A DNA stretch of 59,240 nucleotides from Nemertoderma westbladi (lineage: Eukaryota > Xenacoelomorpha > Nemertodermatida > Nemertodermatidae). Position numbers and translations under genes: made by a program. The notes beneath the pieces are model-generated. The model was not told where the DNA came from. It did not search any database and saw only the letters and a list, made by a program, of their open reading frames with translations. Shown in pieces: positions 33,927-46,009 of this stretch. Every line of letters begins with the position of its first letter. Position 1 is the first letter of the stretch. The stretch is taken from the NCBI GenBank assembly GCA_032718475.1, contig JAUCBJ010000779.1, forward strand, positions 1 through 59,240, written 5' to 3'.

Positions 33927-35451
33927 GCAGCCGTCGCCCTACCTGTAATCGTTCCTTTGTAGAACGTTATCAGCCTCATGTAATATCTAAACTAACACCT
34001 AGCTTATCTACCATCTATTCCGAAAAAATACAGAAGCTCATCATTGATGGTATTGCTGAGAAGGCATCTACCCCTCCAGATGTTGGCTTCTACCTGCCCC
34101 ACCATGGTGTATCCACGCCTAAGTTTCGTGTAGTCTTTAATGGATCTAGCACTGACTGCAAAGGCGTCAGTCTCAACTCTTGCTTAGATCCTGGCCCCAA
34201 CCTTTTGGCCCCATTGACTGATATACTACTTCGCTTTCGTCTTCGCCCATTTTTTGTAGTGGCTGATGTAGTCGCAGCCTTCCACCAGGTCGAACTTCAC
34301 CCCTCAGATAGACTTTGGGTTAAGTTTCTTTGGAAAGGTGGATATTACCAGTTCAAACGTGTCCCTTTCGGATTGGCATCTAGTTCCTATCACCTTCATT
34401 CTACCGTTCTATCCCATATCTACCAGAATGCTGATCCCACCTTTGCCCGCCAGTTGGTTGAATCACTCCTTTGTGATGATGTTGTCTGGAGTGGAGATTC
34501 CCAATACGAAGCAGACAAGTTCCTTCATGATTCTGTTTGTCTGTTTAGCAATGCTGCGATGGAGCTTAAGGTCATTGATTCCCCTTGCAAGGTTCTTGGC
34601 CTATCATTAGATCCGACACTTGACATAATCTATGTTAATACTAGTGTTATCAAACCACCCACCATCTTCAACCGCCGGGAACTGCTCCGTTCTCTAGCCA
34701 AAGTCTTTGACCCTCTTGGTTTATTGTGTCCTTGGACTATTCGCCCCCGTCTTCTACTTCAACGTTCCTGGAAAGTGGGTGGAGGTTGGAATACTCCTTT
34801 ACCTATTGATTTACAATCTGAGTGGTTGTCCTGGTCTAAAGAAGCTGACCAGATAGTTACTTTTCCAAGGTGTGTTCATATCACCCCATCCTCTCACCTT
34901 CACATATTTTGTGATAGCTCATCTCATGCCTATGGTTTCTTGGCATATGTTGTCCAGCCTAGACTTCAGTCTTTCTTGTATTACGGCAAATCTCGTGCAG
35001 CACCTTTGAAGCCAACCCACTCAACCCCTCGTTTAGAACTACTGGCTGCCCTTATTGGTGCTCGATTCCTCCACCATGTGCAATCAGCTATCGTTCAACC
35101 AGACCATGTGCATCTTTGGACTGATCCTTGTGTGTCCTCTATTGGATCCGTAAAGGCGTTGCGAAACGGGATGTCTTTGTATCCAACCGCCTCCAAGAGA
35201 TTGCGACTCTTTCTTTACCAACCCAATGGCGATATGTGCCTACCACCTTGAATCCTGCTGATTTACCTTCCCGTGGCACCCATCTTTCTACACTGTGCAA
35301 CAGTGATTTGTACCGCCATGGTCCTGCCTACATCACTGAACCTGAAAGCCATTGGCCTCAAGTTCCCACACCACCGCCTCAACTTCTTACAGTAGAAGTT
35401 CCTGATCCATTATTGGATTGCCCTATTGATATTTCACGTTTCAACGTCTGA
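33887..35451 (+). pseudogene. Family-C RT and RNase H, separated from its gag
   Basis: BEL/Pao RT on the plus strand, third family. Starts in the pre-RT block RYQVCLPFKSS, then FRVVFNGSS, FFVVADVVAAFHQVEL and the catalytic box LLCDDVVWSG, where Cys-Asp-Asp stands in for the usual Y-V-D-D. RNase H follows: LHIFCDSSSHAYG, PRLELLAALIG and HVHLWTDPC. A one-base shift at about 35135-35250 leads to VPTTLNPADLPSRG. No integrase follows. The gag-protease part lies on the opposite strand (36911-39084); both halves share the 40 bp at the breakpoint. Confidence 0.9.
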
Positions 35452-36910
35452 TTTTTTGTTTGTACGTAGGTATCACTTGCCTGGATCCGACCGAAAAAAA
35501 AAAATTTCGAAAAAATGTACTGGGGTGGTTATATTGCAGCACCAAAATTACAAGTAGTGCACAATTTTCACAAAATTTGAAAGTTACATTTTCGGCTAAT
35601 TATTTTTCAATACAGATTTTCTGGGGTGCAAAATACATTGGAAAATATTTTAAAATGATATGATTACTATAAATGGCTGTTTAGACCTCTCTGCGTAGGA
35701 AAAAAATGAAAAAAACAAGTAACCAGCACTTTTCAGTTAGAACACAAAATTTTTAATTCACTTATACTATGCTATAAATTCACATTTTCAGGTTTTCGAG
35801 GGCGCTGATTCTAATGGAATACATTTCAAATATGCTAGATCATTGCTACTTGTATTTTTCGGCGTAATTTGGCAAATTTTGGTGCTAGCACCAAATTTCG
35901 TACCCATCACCAAAAAGTACAAGTTTGCGATGTCCAGTGCTGTTTTTATTGATTCCATCGGATTCAGGACCCTCATAAACCCGTATAACGCAAGAAACGA
36001 GGTGAAACTATCTACTGATCAATTTGCATATTTTCCAAAATTTGGTGCTGGCACAACAATTTTCACCCAACGGCGAAAAATACAAGTTTGAGAACTCCTA
36101 TGAAATTTTTACTGCTTCCATTGAATTCAGAACCATCACAAACCCGTATAACGCAAGAAACAAGGTGACACAATCAATTGATATATTTGATGGTTTTCAA
36201 AATTTGGTGCTGGCACCACATTTTGCACCCACATCCGAAAAATACAAGTTTGAGATGCCTAGTTCGATAATTATATATTCCATTGAATTCAGAACAGCCA
36301 TAAACCTCTAAAACGCAAGAAATAAATTGTCACAAGCAATTTTATCTATTGAATGGAATTTCAAAATTTCGTGCTAGCACCAAAATTTGCACACAGCACC
36401 GAAAAATACAAGTTTGATACGCTTAGTGCAACTCGTATATATTTCATCGAATCCAGAACCCCAAAAAACCCCAATTGCGTAAAAAACAAGTTTCAAATAA
36501 TCAATTTACAAAATTGACATATTTCAAAATTTGGTGCTGGCACCAAAATTTGGCACCCACCGAAAAAAACAAGTTTGAAATTTCTAAATCAATTTATATG
36601 AATTCCATCCAATTTCTAACACCAAAAAACCGGTGTAAATCGAAAATAGATATGTTACAATTCATATTTAATGAAATGTAATTTTCAAAAAACGTCTCAA
36701 AAAAGTGCCAAAAGTAGGGTTAAAAAATGGTGCTATAAATCGAAAAGTATGCAATATTTTTGAAAACGGTTTTCACTACTAGGAAGATAATAGATTTTTA
36801 GGAAAAGTCAGAAAGTTTCAGATTCCCAACTGCGTTTGTTTCAGAATTATAATAAAAAAACCACGGGGGGGGTCATATTGACCCCCCCCCCCCCCCCGGG
36901 TTTAATAGGG
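35452..36910. repeat. AT-rich stretch with ~165 bp satellite, about five units
   Basis: Units anchored at about 35873, 36040, 36204, 36364 and 36529 share AAATTTGGTGCTGGCACCA, GAAAAATACAAGTTTG and, in several, AACCCGTATAACGCAAGAAA. The first contains a perfect 18 bp palindrome TTTGGTGCTAGCACCAAA (35878-35895). Small ORFs here follow the repeat. At 36864-36910 opposed G and C homopolymers flank GTCATATTGAC. No gene. Confidence 0.8.
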
Positions 36911-36950
36911 TTAAAGGGAAGGCAGACCTGATACCGCAAGGGATTTTCCT
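36911..36950 (-). repeat. 40 bp inverted repeat, right copy
   Basis: Reverse complement of 33887-33926; the last family-C sequence before the junction. Confidence 0.9.
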
Positions 36951-39084
36951 GAGAACGGCAAGGTACAGTATAAGCAGGATCTGATTCAACTGGGTATTCC
37001 TTGATACCAACTGACTCAAGGCTCCATAGTCGAGTAATATCGTCATCCAACTCGAAAACAAAGAGTGAAGGACTAGATATATGGTCAATATTAGATAAAG
37101 AATTCATTGGTCCAGAAAGGACATAACCAAAAAAGGTAGATATGGCAGTAGGTAAACCTGGAACTATCAAAGGTTGACCAGTTACTGACCAAAGTTGATC
37201 AGCTCCGATCATGAGGTCGATGGTGCGGTTGTTCCCATCAAAAGAATCGGCCCAAGGACCAAGATGAGCGATCTGACTGGGAAGGTATAGAAGACGTTCC
37301 TGTCGCATGTCTGGACAAAGTCTCTCAGTGGTCCAAGCCATCAACGTGATAGGTTGTGGAGAGAAAGTACTCCTTAGGTCAAAGGATACACAATGGGATA
37401 GTTGAGAATATACCTGTTCCCCAAAGGATCCGGTGGTTAAGGTACGGGACTGGCTAGCAGGTAGACCAATATGAGAGGCAGTGCTACCACGAATATAGGA
37501 ACGTTTGGACCCATCGTCGAGATACACGTGAATCCAAACACCATTGTCTGAGTTTGGCGAAGAAATAAAAGCCCTTGCTATCTTAACAAATACAGTATAA
37601 GGTTCCAAGTCTGTAGCCGAATTTGCAGGATCAATGGATGCTGAACTAGGTTGCCAAGAAGTAGGCGGTTGATAGCTAATAGGTTTATCAGGTCGACTAT
37701 TAGTAGTATTGGCGGCAGAAGAACTAGACACGCCTGATTTCTGACTATAGCATAATAAGGAGTGATGAGATTTACCACAACTGCGACATTTGGTGGTTGA
37801 AGGGCAACTGGCAGTTTTATGTGGACCAAGGCAATTATGGCATAAATGTGAAGATCTAATTAAAGCTGAACGATCTTCCGGTGATTTACTCAGGAAGGCA
37901 GAACAGAGTTTTATACTATGTGGTTTACCACCACAGGCTAGGCAAGAATGACGTTCAGAGACAGGCAATGCAGATACAGTAGATCGCTGAAATTCAATAC
38001 GATTATGGCTGGAAAATCTCTGCTTAGAATCTGCAGTAGGTTTGGGGGTAGAATTATTTGGAGGTTTAAAGGCCATAGCCTCTCGAGTTTCCAGCTCTAT
38101 ACGAACAAACTTAAGAAGCTCAGTTAGATCAAAACGATCAGTAGTATGGCTGCGGTTCCATTCAAGTACAACCTCATTAGGAAGCTTCTGAATGAGCAAT
38201 GGGGCCAGTAATAAAGAAGTTAATCCAGAGGATTGAGTACTATTTTGTGGCTGGCTGGAAGGTTCAATCTCAGAGGCCAGTGTCTGAATTTCGCGGAGAG
38301 AACCCTGGAATATATCAATAGTCCTACGAAAGGAACCTACATCATTAGCTATGATAGCAGGCAGGCTACAAATTCGGGATGCATACAACCCAATAAGATG
38401 ATGCGGATTCCCGTATCTTTGTTTCAAAAGATCAATGGAAAGCTGGTAATTGCAGGCAGAAGCAGATATGCCAGCTAGGGCATCCTTAGCTTCACCCTGG
38501 AGAGAGTGGCGGAGGTACACGAATTTCTTAATATCTGGTAGGCTGGTTTCGTGCACTAATACACTGAATTGGTCCCAAAAAGGGCGCCATTGAATAAAAT
38601 CTCCATTAAAACGAGGTACCTGAATTTTAGGTAGGCCTTGAATATGTTCCTGCGGCCTCGAGTCTGATGAAGATATTGAATTATTATCAATGCGGTCTGA
38701 GGCACGATCGAGACGAGTAAGGAGACGCTGTGACTTAAACAACAACTCATCCATCTGATCAAAGATACCACGATCAAGGGGCGCATGTCCAGCCCGATTT
38801 GGGGTACTCCCTTCCCCAAACTGGCTGTCGGTATCGACTTCTAAAGTTTGTGAAATTACATGGTTCAAGGCAGAACGCTGAGTTTCAAGTCGGTTGATCC
38901 TATAGGCGAGGTCATCCGAATCGGCTCTATCTCCAAGGTCACGGACAGCACTCAAATCAGCTATAAAACGTCTACAGCGCGTACGTTCTGTATCTAATTG
39001 CAGCCTTAAATTGGCAACTTCCGGGATACCGGTAGGCGGTGTACCGGTAGCTGGCAATGTGGTATCGTTTTCGAAATCTGACAT
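36911..39084 (-). pseudogene. Family-C gag-protease, open but cut from its RT
   Basis: An open frame from the ATG at 39084. N-terminal coiled region (residues 25-85); gag core (DUF1759-like) with IQVPRFNGDFIQWRPFWDQF and LPNEVVLEWNRS; three Cys/His knuckles (CLACGG, then CHNCLGPHKTASC, then CRSCGKSHHSLLC) at about residues 385-450; and a protease/DUF1758 part with YLDDGSKRSYI in place of the usual DSG triad context, then IGADQLW and LSGPMNSL. Beyond RYQVCLPF the frame reads into G/C homopolymer sequence, so the last ~20 residues are not native. It is intact up to the breakpoint and is the least damaged gag here. Confidence 0.9.
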
Positions 39085-39617
39085 AATTAGGTAGGCTAGG
39101 AGTAGGATGTTCTATAATACCGGTACCGAATACCACATCAGTTACCGTTATGGAGGTTCTGAGTTAAAGTGTAGGCCGATTGCTGTACCGGTAAAGGAAT
39201 GTAAAATGGCAGGACGTACTGTTAACGGTTATCCAAGTATGAAATTCCGAGGATGTTGATCGAGTTTATACTGTTACAGTATACCGGTAAGGTGAAATCG
39301 AAAGGTTCATCGCAGTAATCCGGTTCGAAGAGTGTGGCAACGCCAAAGGTTGGTAAGAGAAAAGGTAGGCATAACTTGTGGACTGTATAATATAATAAGT
39401 ACTGAAATATAATAGGTCGGCAGGTAGGTCGGCATACAGACTGACAGGCATGACAGGTAAGAAGGCATTTGGTACTGTACCGGTAGGTAAGTACGGTATG
39501 TGTGCAATAAGGCCATAAAGCATATAATCAAGGTCCATTATATATCTCTACTGTAGTTAAGGAGTCTTTAAGTCTATAAGTAGGAAAGGAGTCTATAAAC
39601 GTCGGCACAGTCTATAA
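39085..39617 (-). other. Leader of family C, target of the A1 insertion
   Basis: Noncoding sequence upstream of the C gag. It contains several ACCGGT sites, a GGTCGGCAGGTAGGTCGGCA repeat near 39416, and a tandem unit of about 38 bp (AGTCTATAAGTAGGAAAGGA, then GTCTATAAACGTCGGCAC). A1 inserted in this unit, and the sequence resumes at 55694. No LTR of family C is recognised. Confidence 0.5.
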
Positions 39618-39622
39618 GTAGG

Positions 39623-40885
39623 TGTAAAAGCTTCTGTGGGATATAACTGGCCCCTTTGCTTCGCAATCCAGTTTCCCCCCAGGCGCTGGAATACTCTAAA
39701 AGGGTTCTCTAACTGTATATATATTCCCCTCGCCCTCAAGGTACCGTTACTGGTGTTTTAACGGACATAAAAGTCATTCTGTTATATACGTGTTTTAGCG
39801 GACATGGTAAGACAAAAAACCTGCAATGCGACAAATACCTTTCATAGCTTAGCCGTGATGATTCATATTACGACATCTAACAGCTGGTTGCTGACATGGA
39901 AACAGCCATTGAACGCATGGTTCTTTGTTTGGCTTGAACCAATCAGAGCGATTTTTCCTGTCGACGTGTAGCTTTTCGGTCGATCATAAGGAGTGTGTTC
40001 AGTCTTACAGTTTTTTCTTGATACTTTGTGGTTATTGCTGTCTAGGCCAGGAATAACGGCTCTAGAGTCAATTCATTTCATACTTTTAGAAGAAACATTA
40101 GTAGGCTAAAATTATAGAGCGTATGACTGTTATCAGTTCTTAACAACTCATATCACATATCGGTCCATATCAGTTCATATCATAACTTAACATACCGTCT
40201 TAATGCTGTTTACTGTTGTGTTTTGGTTGAATATTATTTGGAGAACATATATAAAGAACCCAAATTTCCCAATTTTCTTGATACACTACAGGTTAGAGAG
40301 ACGGGTTATATATAGCGATTGCGACTTATATTGTTGTGGTTTGTAGTGAATTTAATGCTATTTGATAAGCACTACATTGGTCCGTTGCTATTCCCTTTAT
40401 ATATGATAAAATTCATTGACGGTCGGCAAATTAGTGAGCAGTATTGTGTGTTACCGGTAGTGTGCATGATTGTGACTGATAACTAAGCATTTCCTAAAGA
40501 ATGCGCCTCATACGTGAATCTTAAGCCTTACCGACTTACCGTTGTGATTAGTGTAAGTCATATCTCGGTTTACTTAGATAGAGCGCCACGTCCTAAAGGA
40601 ACTGTTAATATTTCCCGAAAGTAAATAATATTAGTCAGAAATTAATTATTAATGATCAATCGAATAATACAATACAGTAAGCTTCACTGCAATAATAATT
40701 TAAGCCCTCAGAATCCAGTCTCCCGGGATTATCCAGCGGGTGAATGGACGCGCACTAGGCTGGCTTCTGCTAATGTTGTGTTTATTGGTATTAAATATTT
40801 GTCATCTTCTAAAGTATATTTATAAACCAAAAGACATATAAATTTTGGCAGGTTAAACTGCTAAAGGTCTTCAAAAGCGCGTACA
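39623..40885 (+). repeat. A1 5' LTR
   Basis: Begins TGTAAAAGCTTCTG, ends AAAGCGCGTACA. Contains a TATA box (40248-40255) and the GGACATAAAAGTCATTCTG motif near 39763. No AATAAA was found inside the LTR; the nearest is in the stem-loop just after it. Confidence 0.95.
40248..40255 (+). promoter_or_regulatory. TATA box of the A1 LTR
   Basis: TATATAAA followed by GAACCC, the only strong TATA element seen in the LTR. Transcription would start near 40280. The 3' LTR copy is at 55056-55063. Confidence 0.55.
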
Positions 40886-40899
40886 ATAACAGTTATTGA

Positions 40900-40922
40900 C
40901 TTTATTGCAGTAAGCAATAAAG
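40900..40922 (+). promoter_or_regulatory. Post-LTR stem-loop of A1
   Basis: CTTTATTGC (40900-40908) pairs perfectly with GCAATAAAG (40914-40922) around a 5-base loop, 14 bases after the LTR. The palindrome ACCGGTCGACCGGT follows at 40931-40944. The A2 element keeps an equivalent stem. No TGG-type tRNA primer site adjoins the LTR. Confidence 0.65.
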
Positions 40923-40944
40923 TTGAAAGTACCGGTCGACCGGT

Positions 40945-43119
40945 AAACCTGAACCGGTACTTCTGTAGGTCAGTAGGCCCAACTGCCAGAACCGGTACTG
41001 CTGTAGGTCCGTAGGTCCAACTGCCAGAACCGGTACTTCTGTAGGTCCGTAGGCCCAACTGTCCTAACCGGTACTTCCAGTATAAGTACATTAGTATTAT
41101 TCGATTTTGATTATTGCATACAGGTAGGCTGTTTAAGAGATTAGGGACTGTACACCCCTTGTTTCTTTTGGAGCTTACTTATTTCTGTCAGTTTTATTTA
41201 CATGTAAGTTAATATTGAGCTGAAGACGTGTAAGTCTGCTCAGATTGTTCAGATAATTGTAGGCTGGACTGTTGTCGGATTGTTGTTGGGTTTGGAGAGA
41301 TTACTGCGTGTGTAGAGTTTGTCCGATAGAGTGCCAGTTAGTAAGTTGGGGCAGCCATAGCTGTAAGGTCAATCCCCTATTAAAGAATAAGTCGTACTAC
41401 CGTGTTAGAACGCATACTAACTAACCATTTTGGAATCTGCACATACTGTAGTTTATTTAGGCTTGACAGTATTCTGCCAGCGTTTTGGCCTGTGTTTGTT
41501 TGTGTGGTCTGTTCAGGTACCGTAATAGTTATTACTCAGATATTTTGTAGGCTGGATTGTTGTCTAGCTATTATTAGGTCTGAAGAGATTGCTGCGTGTG
41601 TAGAGTTTGTCCGATAGAGTGCCAGTTAGTAAGTTGGGGCAGCCATAGCTGTAAGGTCAATCCCCTCTTAAAGAATAAGTCGTACTACCGTGTTAGAACG
41701 CATACTAACTAACCATTTTGGAATCTGCACATACTGTAGTTTATTTAGGCTTGGTGGTAGTCTGCCAGCGTTTGGTTTGTATTTTGTTTGAGTATTCTGT
41801 ACGGGTAGCGTAATATTTATTATTCAGAGTTTATGCGATTATTCGCAACATTCATGTCCCCAAGTTTATTCCTACAGTAATTGTGTTTGTTACACATACC
41901 GTTATAGTTAAATTAACCCCGGTACTACACGGGCTGCTTGGCGTAGGACAAGACTGGTGACTTTGTGCTTCGGTCACTCCAGCAGATGCCGTGGTTCTTT
42001 TAACTGTTCAAGTATATTTAACTACTGATTATTTGTTGTACCAGTGCTTGTACCTAATTTAGGGTTTAGTGTACAGTGCTTTCCGAAAGTAATTAGTGTG
42101 TAGGCAGTATATTTGTGTTGTAAAGTGGTTAATAGGCACGCTGGATCTGGTAGTCCGCGGTAATTAACTTCTAGGTAGGAACACTCCGTGATACATAACG
42201 TAGTACCTATAGCGATACGGCTATAGGTCGTCAGGCGGTGGTATTTTCCTATCTGGACAGTGCAATATATTTACTACTACTTATTATTTTCAAATACCGT
42301 AGTACCCTGTCCGTTGTAATAAACCGAATTCTAACCCTTTGTTAGACTGGTTTGTAGACTTCCTGTAAAATTACCCTAAAAATTAGTACGTAATATTTTT
42401 TGTTGTGTTTAATTAGAGATTTAATCTCACCCGTATCGTACGTAATTTGTAGTATTAAGTAACTTAGGTAAATTAGAATTATCTGTTTTAGTGTCCCATA
42501 AATAGCACTTCACTGAGAGCGCACAGCTTCTGTGTAGTGACCCCCAGAAATAATAACATTTATTTCAAATATTGACAAAACCCTTTTTAAACGGGTATAT
42601 ATATATATTATAAATCAACTCAAACGATTTATAAATAGTAGGCCTGCCATACAACAACTAGGTCTCAATATCAGTTGGACTACTGCTTAAATAACGGTAA
42701 CAAAGTAAGTTAAAGTAACCAAGTAACCCTAAATATTCAGAAATTCAATTATTATAAAAATAATTGACATACCGGTATTTACCATAGGCTTATTATATTT
42801 ATTCTATAAATTCGAGCTGAAATCATACCGGTATTCTGTAATAATTCTAGTTCATAATTATACTTATATATACTATAAGTGTAAGCTGTATACCGGTATT
42901 CACGATAGGCCTATTATATATTTATATATATTTGTGCTAAAATTATATACCGGTACTCTGTGACAAAACTAGTTTAAAATACTTATATATATTATAAGTG
43001 CATACCGGTATTCTAATATACTGCAATAAATTACCGGTACTAGGCCAACGGTCATACTGAATTACTAGACTTGCTTTAACTGTAACTATAGCAGTAAGTA
43101 TTCAACTGTATAGCTAAAC
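40945..43119 (+). other. A1 5' leader with a 288 bp duplication
   Basis: Long noncoding leader. A block of about 160 bases (TGTAGAGTTTGTCCGATAGA through TAGTTTATTTAGGCTTG) occurs at 41311 and again at 41599, a period of 288, with one visible difference in the shared core. The distal part (42760-43040) is crowded with ACCGGT sites and short AT-rich imperfect repeats. The 71-codon ORF at 41402 falls in the duplication and shows no family features. Confidence 0.75.
40953..41076 (+). repeat. 38 bp tandem repeat in A1 leader
   Basis: Units start with ACCGGTAC at 40953, 40991, 41029 and 41067 and contain CTGTAGGTC and CCCAACTG. Three full units and a partial. Confidence 0.9.
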
Positions 43120-45997
43120 ATGTCTGACACTCAGCAAAACCTGTCAGACAGTCTAATCGATACAACCATCTGTGACACAGATAGGAGTGTGGAGCGATTA
43201 AGAAAGGAGTTCAGCTCACCTCCTACTGAAAGAAAGGTCATCCCTCCAGTAGTAGTATCAGACCCTAAGTTAATCCAACACCGTAGGTCTATCATCGGCA
43301 CTCGGGCCCAAGTCAAACGGAACCAGGAAGCAGCTGCCCCACAGCAGCAACAGCCTAGTCAAGAAACTTGTTCCCAGCGATTCAATAGCTCCAGTAGTTC
43401 GGATACTGTCGAACTGACCCCCGAACGCGGATTGCAGATGACGGCTAAAGCCTACTCAGACCCCCTTCTCACCCTTCCTGCCGCAGTGCTAACTACTATA
43501 TTGATTGCGGTGGAGGAACATCAAGCCGACTGGGCGAGAAATAAGCGAGCGACCCAAGATAATTATGCGGGATACGCCAGGGAAGAATTGATGTCGATTG
43601 TCGAGTCACAATGGAACTTTCCCGGACCCGGACTCCCGTTAGATCTGTCCGAGGCTACTTGGGAAGATATACACAGGATGGGAGTAGCTAAAGATACGAT
43701 GGATCCAGCTGTTTGGAAGAGGTCGGCAGCAGGATATGTGCAGGGATTCTTCGGCTCCTTAGAGAGATTAGAAGAACAACTGTTTCGACAACCCCAAGGA
43801 GCTCAAGAGCAGGAAGAACTGCTATATCAAGTACGCGAAAGAACCCTACGCATTCGACTAATCCTATCAGCTTTTGAGGAAACTTCCAAAAGGAGACAGG
43901 ACACGTCACTGCAGGTTGCTGTCAAAACTTGGTTCCAGCGGGTAGGTCTCCAAATCCAAGAAACAGACCAGTGGAAATCCCAGCTGTCTGAGAGACTAAC
44001 TTATGAAGAACCAACCGATGCCACCCTTTCTCAAGTGGAAGGCGAAGAGACCTCAGAGAAACCACGAACGAGAGACGCCATAGACATTTATCTGTCCGAC
44101 TATCAGCGATTCCTAGGAGACGAAGAGTTGAGGAGACGGCTGTCTGGACTTTCCCCCAATAGTGAAGGAACCCAGCGTGTGTTAGATTCAATCGATGCTG
44201 AAATGTTAGCTGCTAACCAAGCAGAATTTTGATGAAAAACTCCGCCTCGCTAGAGTCCAAGAAGAAAAAGTAAAGAAAAGACGGATAGAGGAACAAAAGG
44301 CGGCGGCTACGGCAGAAGCAGAAGCAGAAAGAAAAGCAGCGGCGGCAGAAGTAGAAGCCGAAAGAAAGGCAGCCGCGGCAGAAGTAGAAGCAGAAAGAAT
44401 AGCAGCAAGGGCAGCAGCGGCAGAAGCAGAAGCAAAAAGAAGGGCAGCAGCGGCAGAAGCAGAAGCAAAAAGAAAGGCAGCGGCGGCAGAAGCAAAGGCG
44501 GAAAGGGCAGTGGCAGAAGCAGAACGGAGAGCGTCTGAGCAGACTACCCAACTGGAGTTGGAAAATCTGCAAGAGACGCAAGACAACATAAATAAACAGT
44601 TAACTGCTAGTCACATGCAGATGATGAGAAAATCTACTCCCAAACGCCAGGGATACACATCATCGGAAGAAAGTGAAACCACCGATCCTGAAGGCGGAGG
44701 AAATAGATCTCGTCTAAGCAGGCGTAGAAAAACATCTCATCGTCACAAATTGCCTGATTTGCCCCCAGCTGTTAGAAGACAACTAGCTAGCACAGACTTA
44801 GCGAGTACGGAACCCACATACCAAACTATTCAGGTCAAAAGACTCCCTACAATAGTTGATGAGCCTGAAATAATTAGGCCTGTCGTTCCCAAAGTCACAC
44901 CTGTGCTAGAGACCCCTGTACTTCCAGAGCTTAACTCTAAGTTCCCTTTACACAGTACTATACTGCCTGTACCCGGTAGAACAGTCCATGAGAATATTCC
45001 TGTCCTGGAAGCTGAGAGAGAAATCAAAGATTTGTCTCCCGTCGTCCCACGTCAGCCCGCTACAATGTTGGCAACTCCCGCTTCGGCGGTTGAGTGGGTA
45101 GAGGAGGGACGGCGGGGGATGAATCTCCTGCTCAGACAGATGCAGGAGACTGTTCACCAGCTTAAGGGAACAGTAAGGGAAGGTAGAGCAGAGTTGCAAG
45201 AAGTGCAGCAAAGTATCGCACTGGAACGCGACAAGTTAGTCAATATACAAAAGGGCATACCAATACCCCCTGTAACATTGTGTCAACCTGTTAGGTCTGA
45301 AGTATTACATGCGCAAGGTGTGGAGCCTACACGCATCTATACTGCTAGTGAAGTAGAAACTCCTATAGCAAACCCTATTAAGGGTGATTATAGACCTGTT
45401 ATTAATGATATTCCCTATAGACCTGATAATGATCCGAGAAATTTATATACCGATAATTCGATATTAAATAACACGATGGCCCAAGAAAGCTTTACGCGGC
45501 AGATGGCTAGAACAGAAGCCCGCCAAGAGGTCAAAGTGGGAGAGATCGTCAAATTCAATGGAGATGAGATGAAATGGTTACCTTTCAACGAATATTACAA
45601 AGACAGCATACAGAACTCTGTGCTATCTAACGGAGAGAAACTTAGGTTCCTCATCAAGTGCTTGGAAGGACCTCCCAAGTTAATGGCGTTAAAGTTTATT
45701 GGACATCCAGAAGGATTAAGACAAGTATGGGATACATTAAACATCAGGTATGGTAACAAGGATAACATAGCTAAGTATTTGTATGCAAAATTAGTAGCCC
45801 CCCGACACTTCCTTAGTAGCGGGATTATAGAGTTTTCCGATGAGATTCAAGAGATCTGTAGACAATTGGACTGGTTAGGTAAGTCTCATGAATATCAGAG
45901 TTCAATGGTTATTGGAGCCGTAGTCTCTACTTTACCAAAGGGTGGAGTATGTACCCGCTGGGACAAGAAAGTGTTGTACATGAATGAACAACAATGA
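43120..45997 (+). pseudogene. A1 gag
   Basis: ATG at 43120. A 370-residue N-terminal region (aligning with A2 gag) ends at TGA 44230-44232. The +1 frame carries straight on with an Ala/Glu/Arg coiled coil encoded by ~30 bp GCAGAAGCAGAAGC-type repeats (44280-44530), then a Ser/Pro linker, and the gag core (DUF1759-like) IVKFNGDEMKWLPFNEYY through LPKGGVCTRWDKK. TGA at 45995-45997 is in frame with the next ORF. The single shift at TTTTGATG is either an indel or, less likely, a frameshift site. The N-terminal region and coil resemble the layout of family-B gag. Confidence 0.88.
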
Positions 45998-46009
45998 CGA
46001 AGTCCTACC

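Noticed and set aside
44206-44589. Ala/Ser-rich minus-strand ORF
   Set aside because: Antisense of the Ala/Glu repeat in A1 gag.
45995-45997. TGA as recoded or selenocysteine codon
   Set aside because: Paralogues show CGA at three comparable TGA sites elsewhere, so mutation is the simpler reading; not fully excluded for A1.
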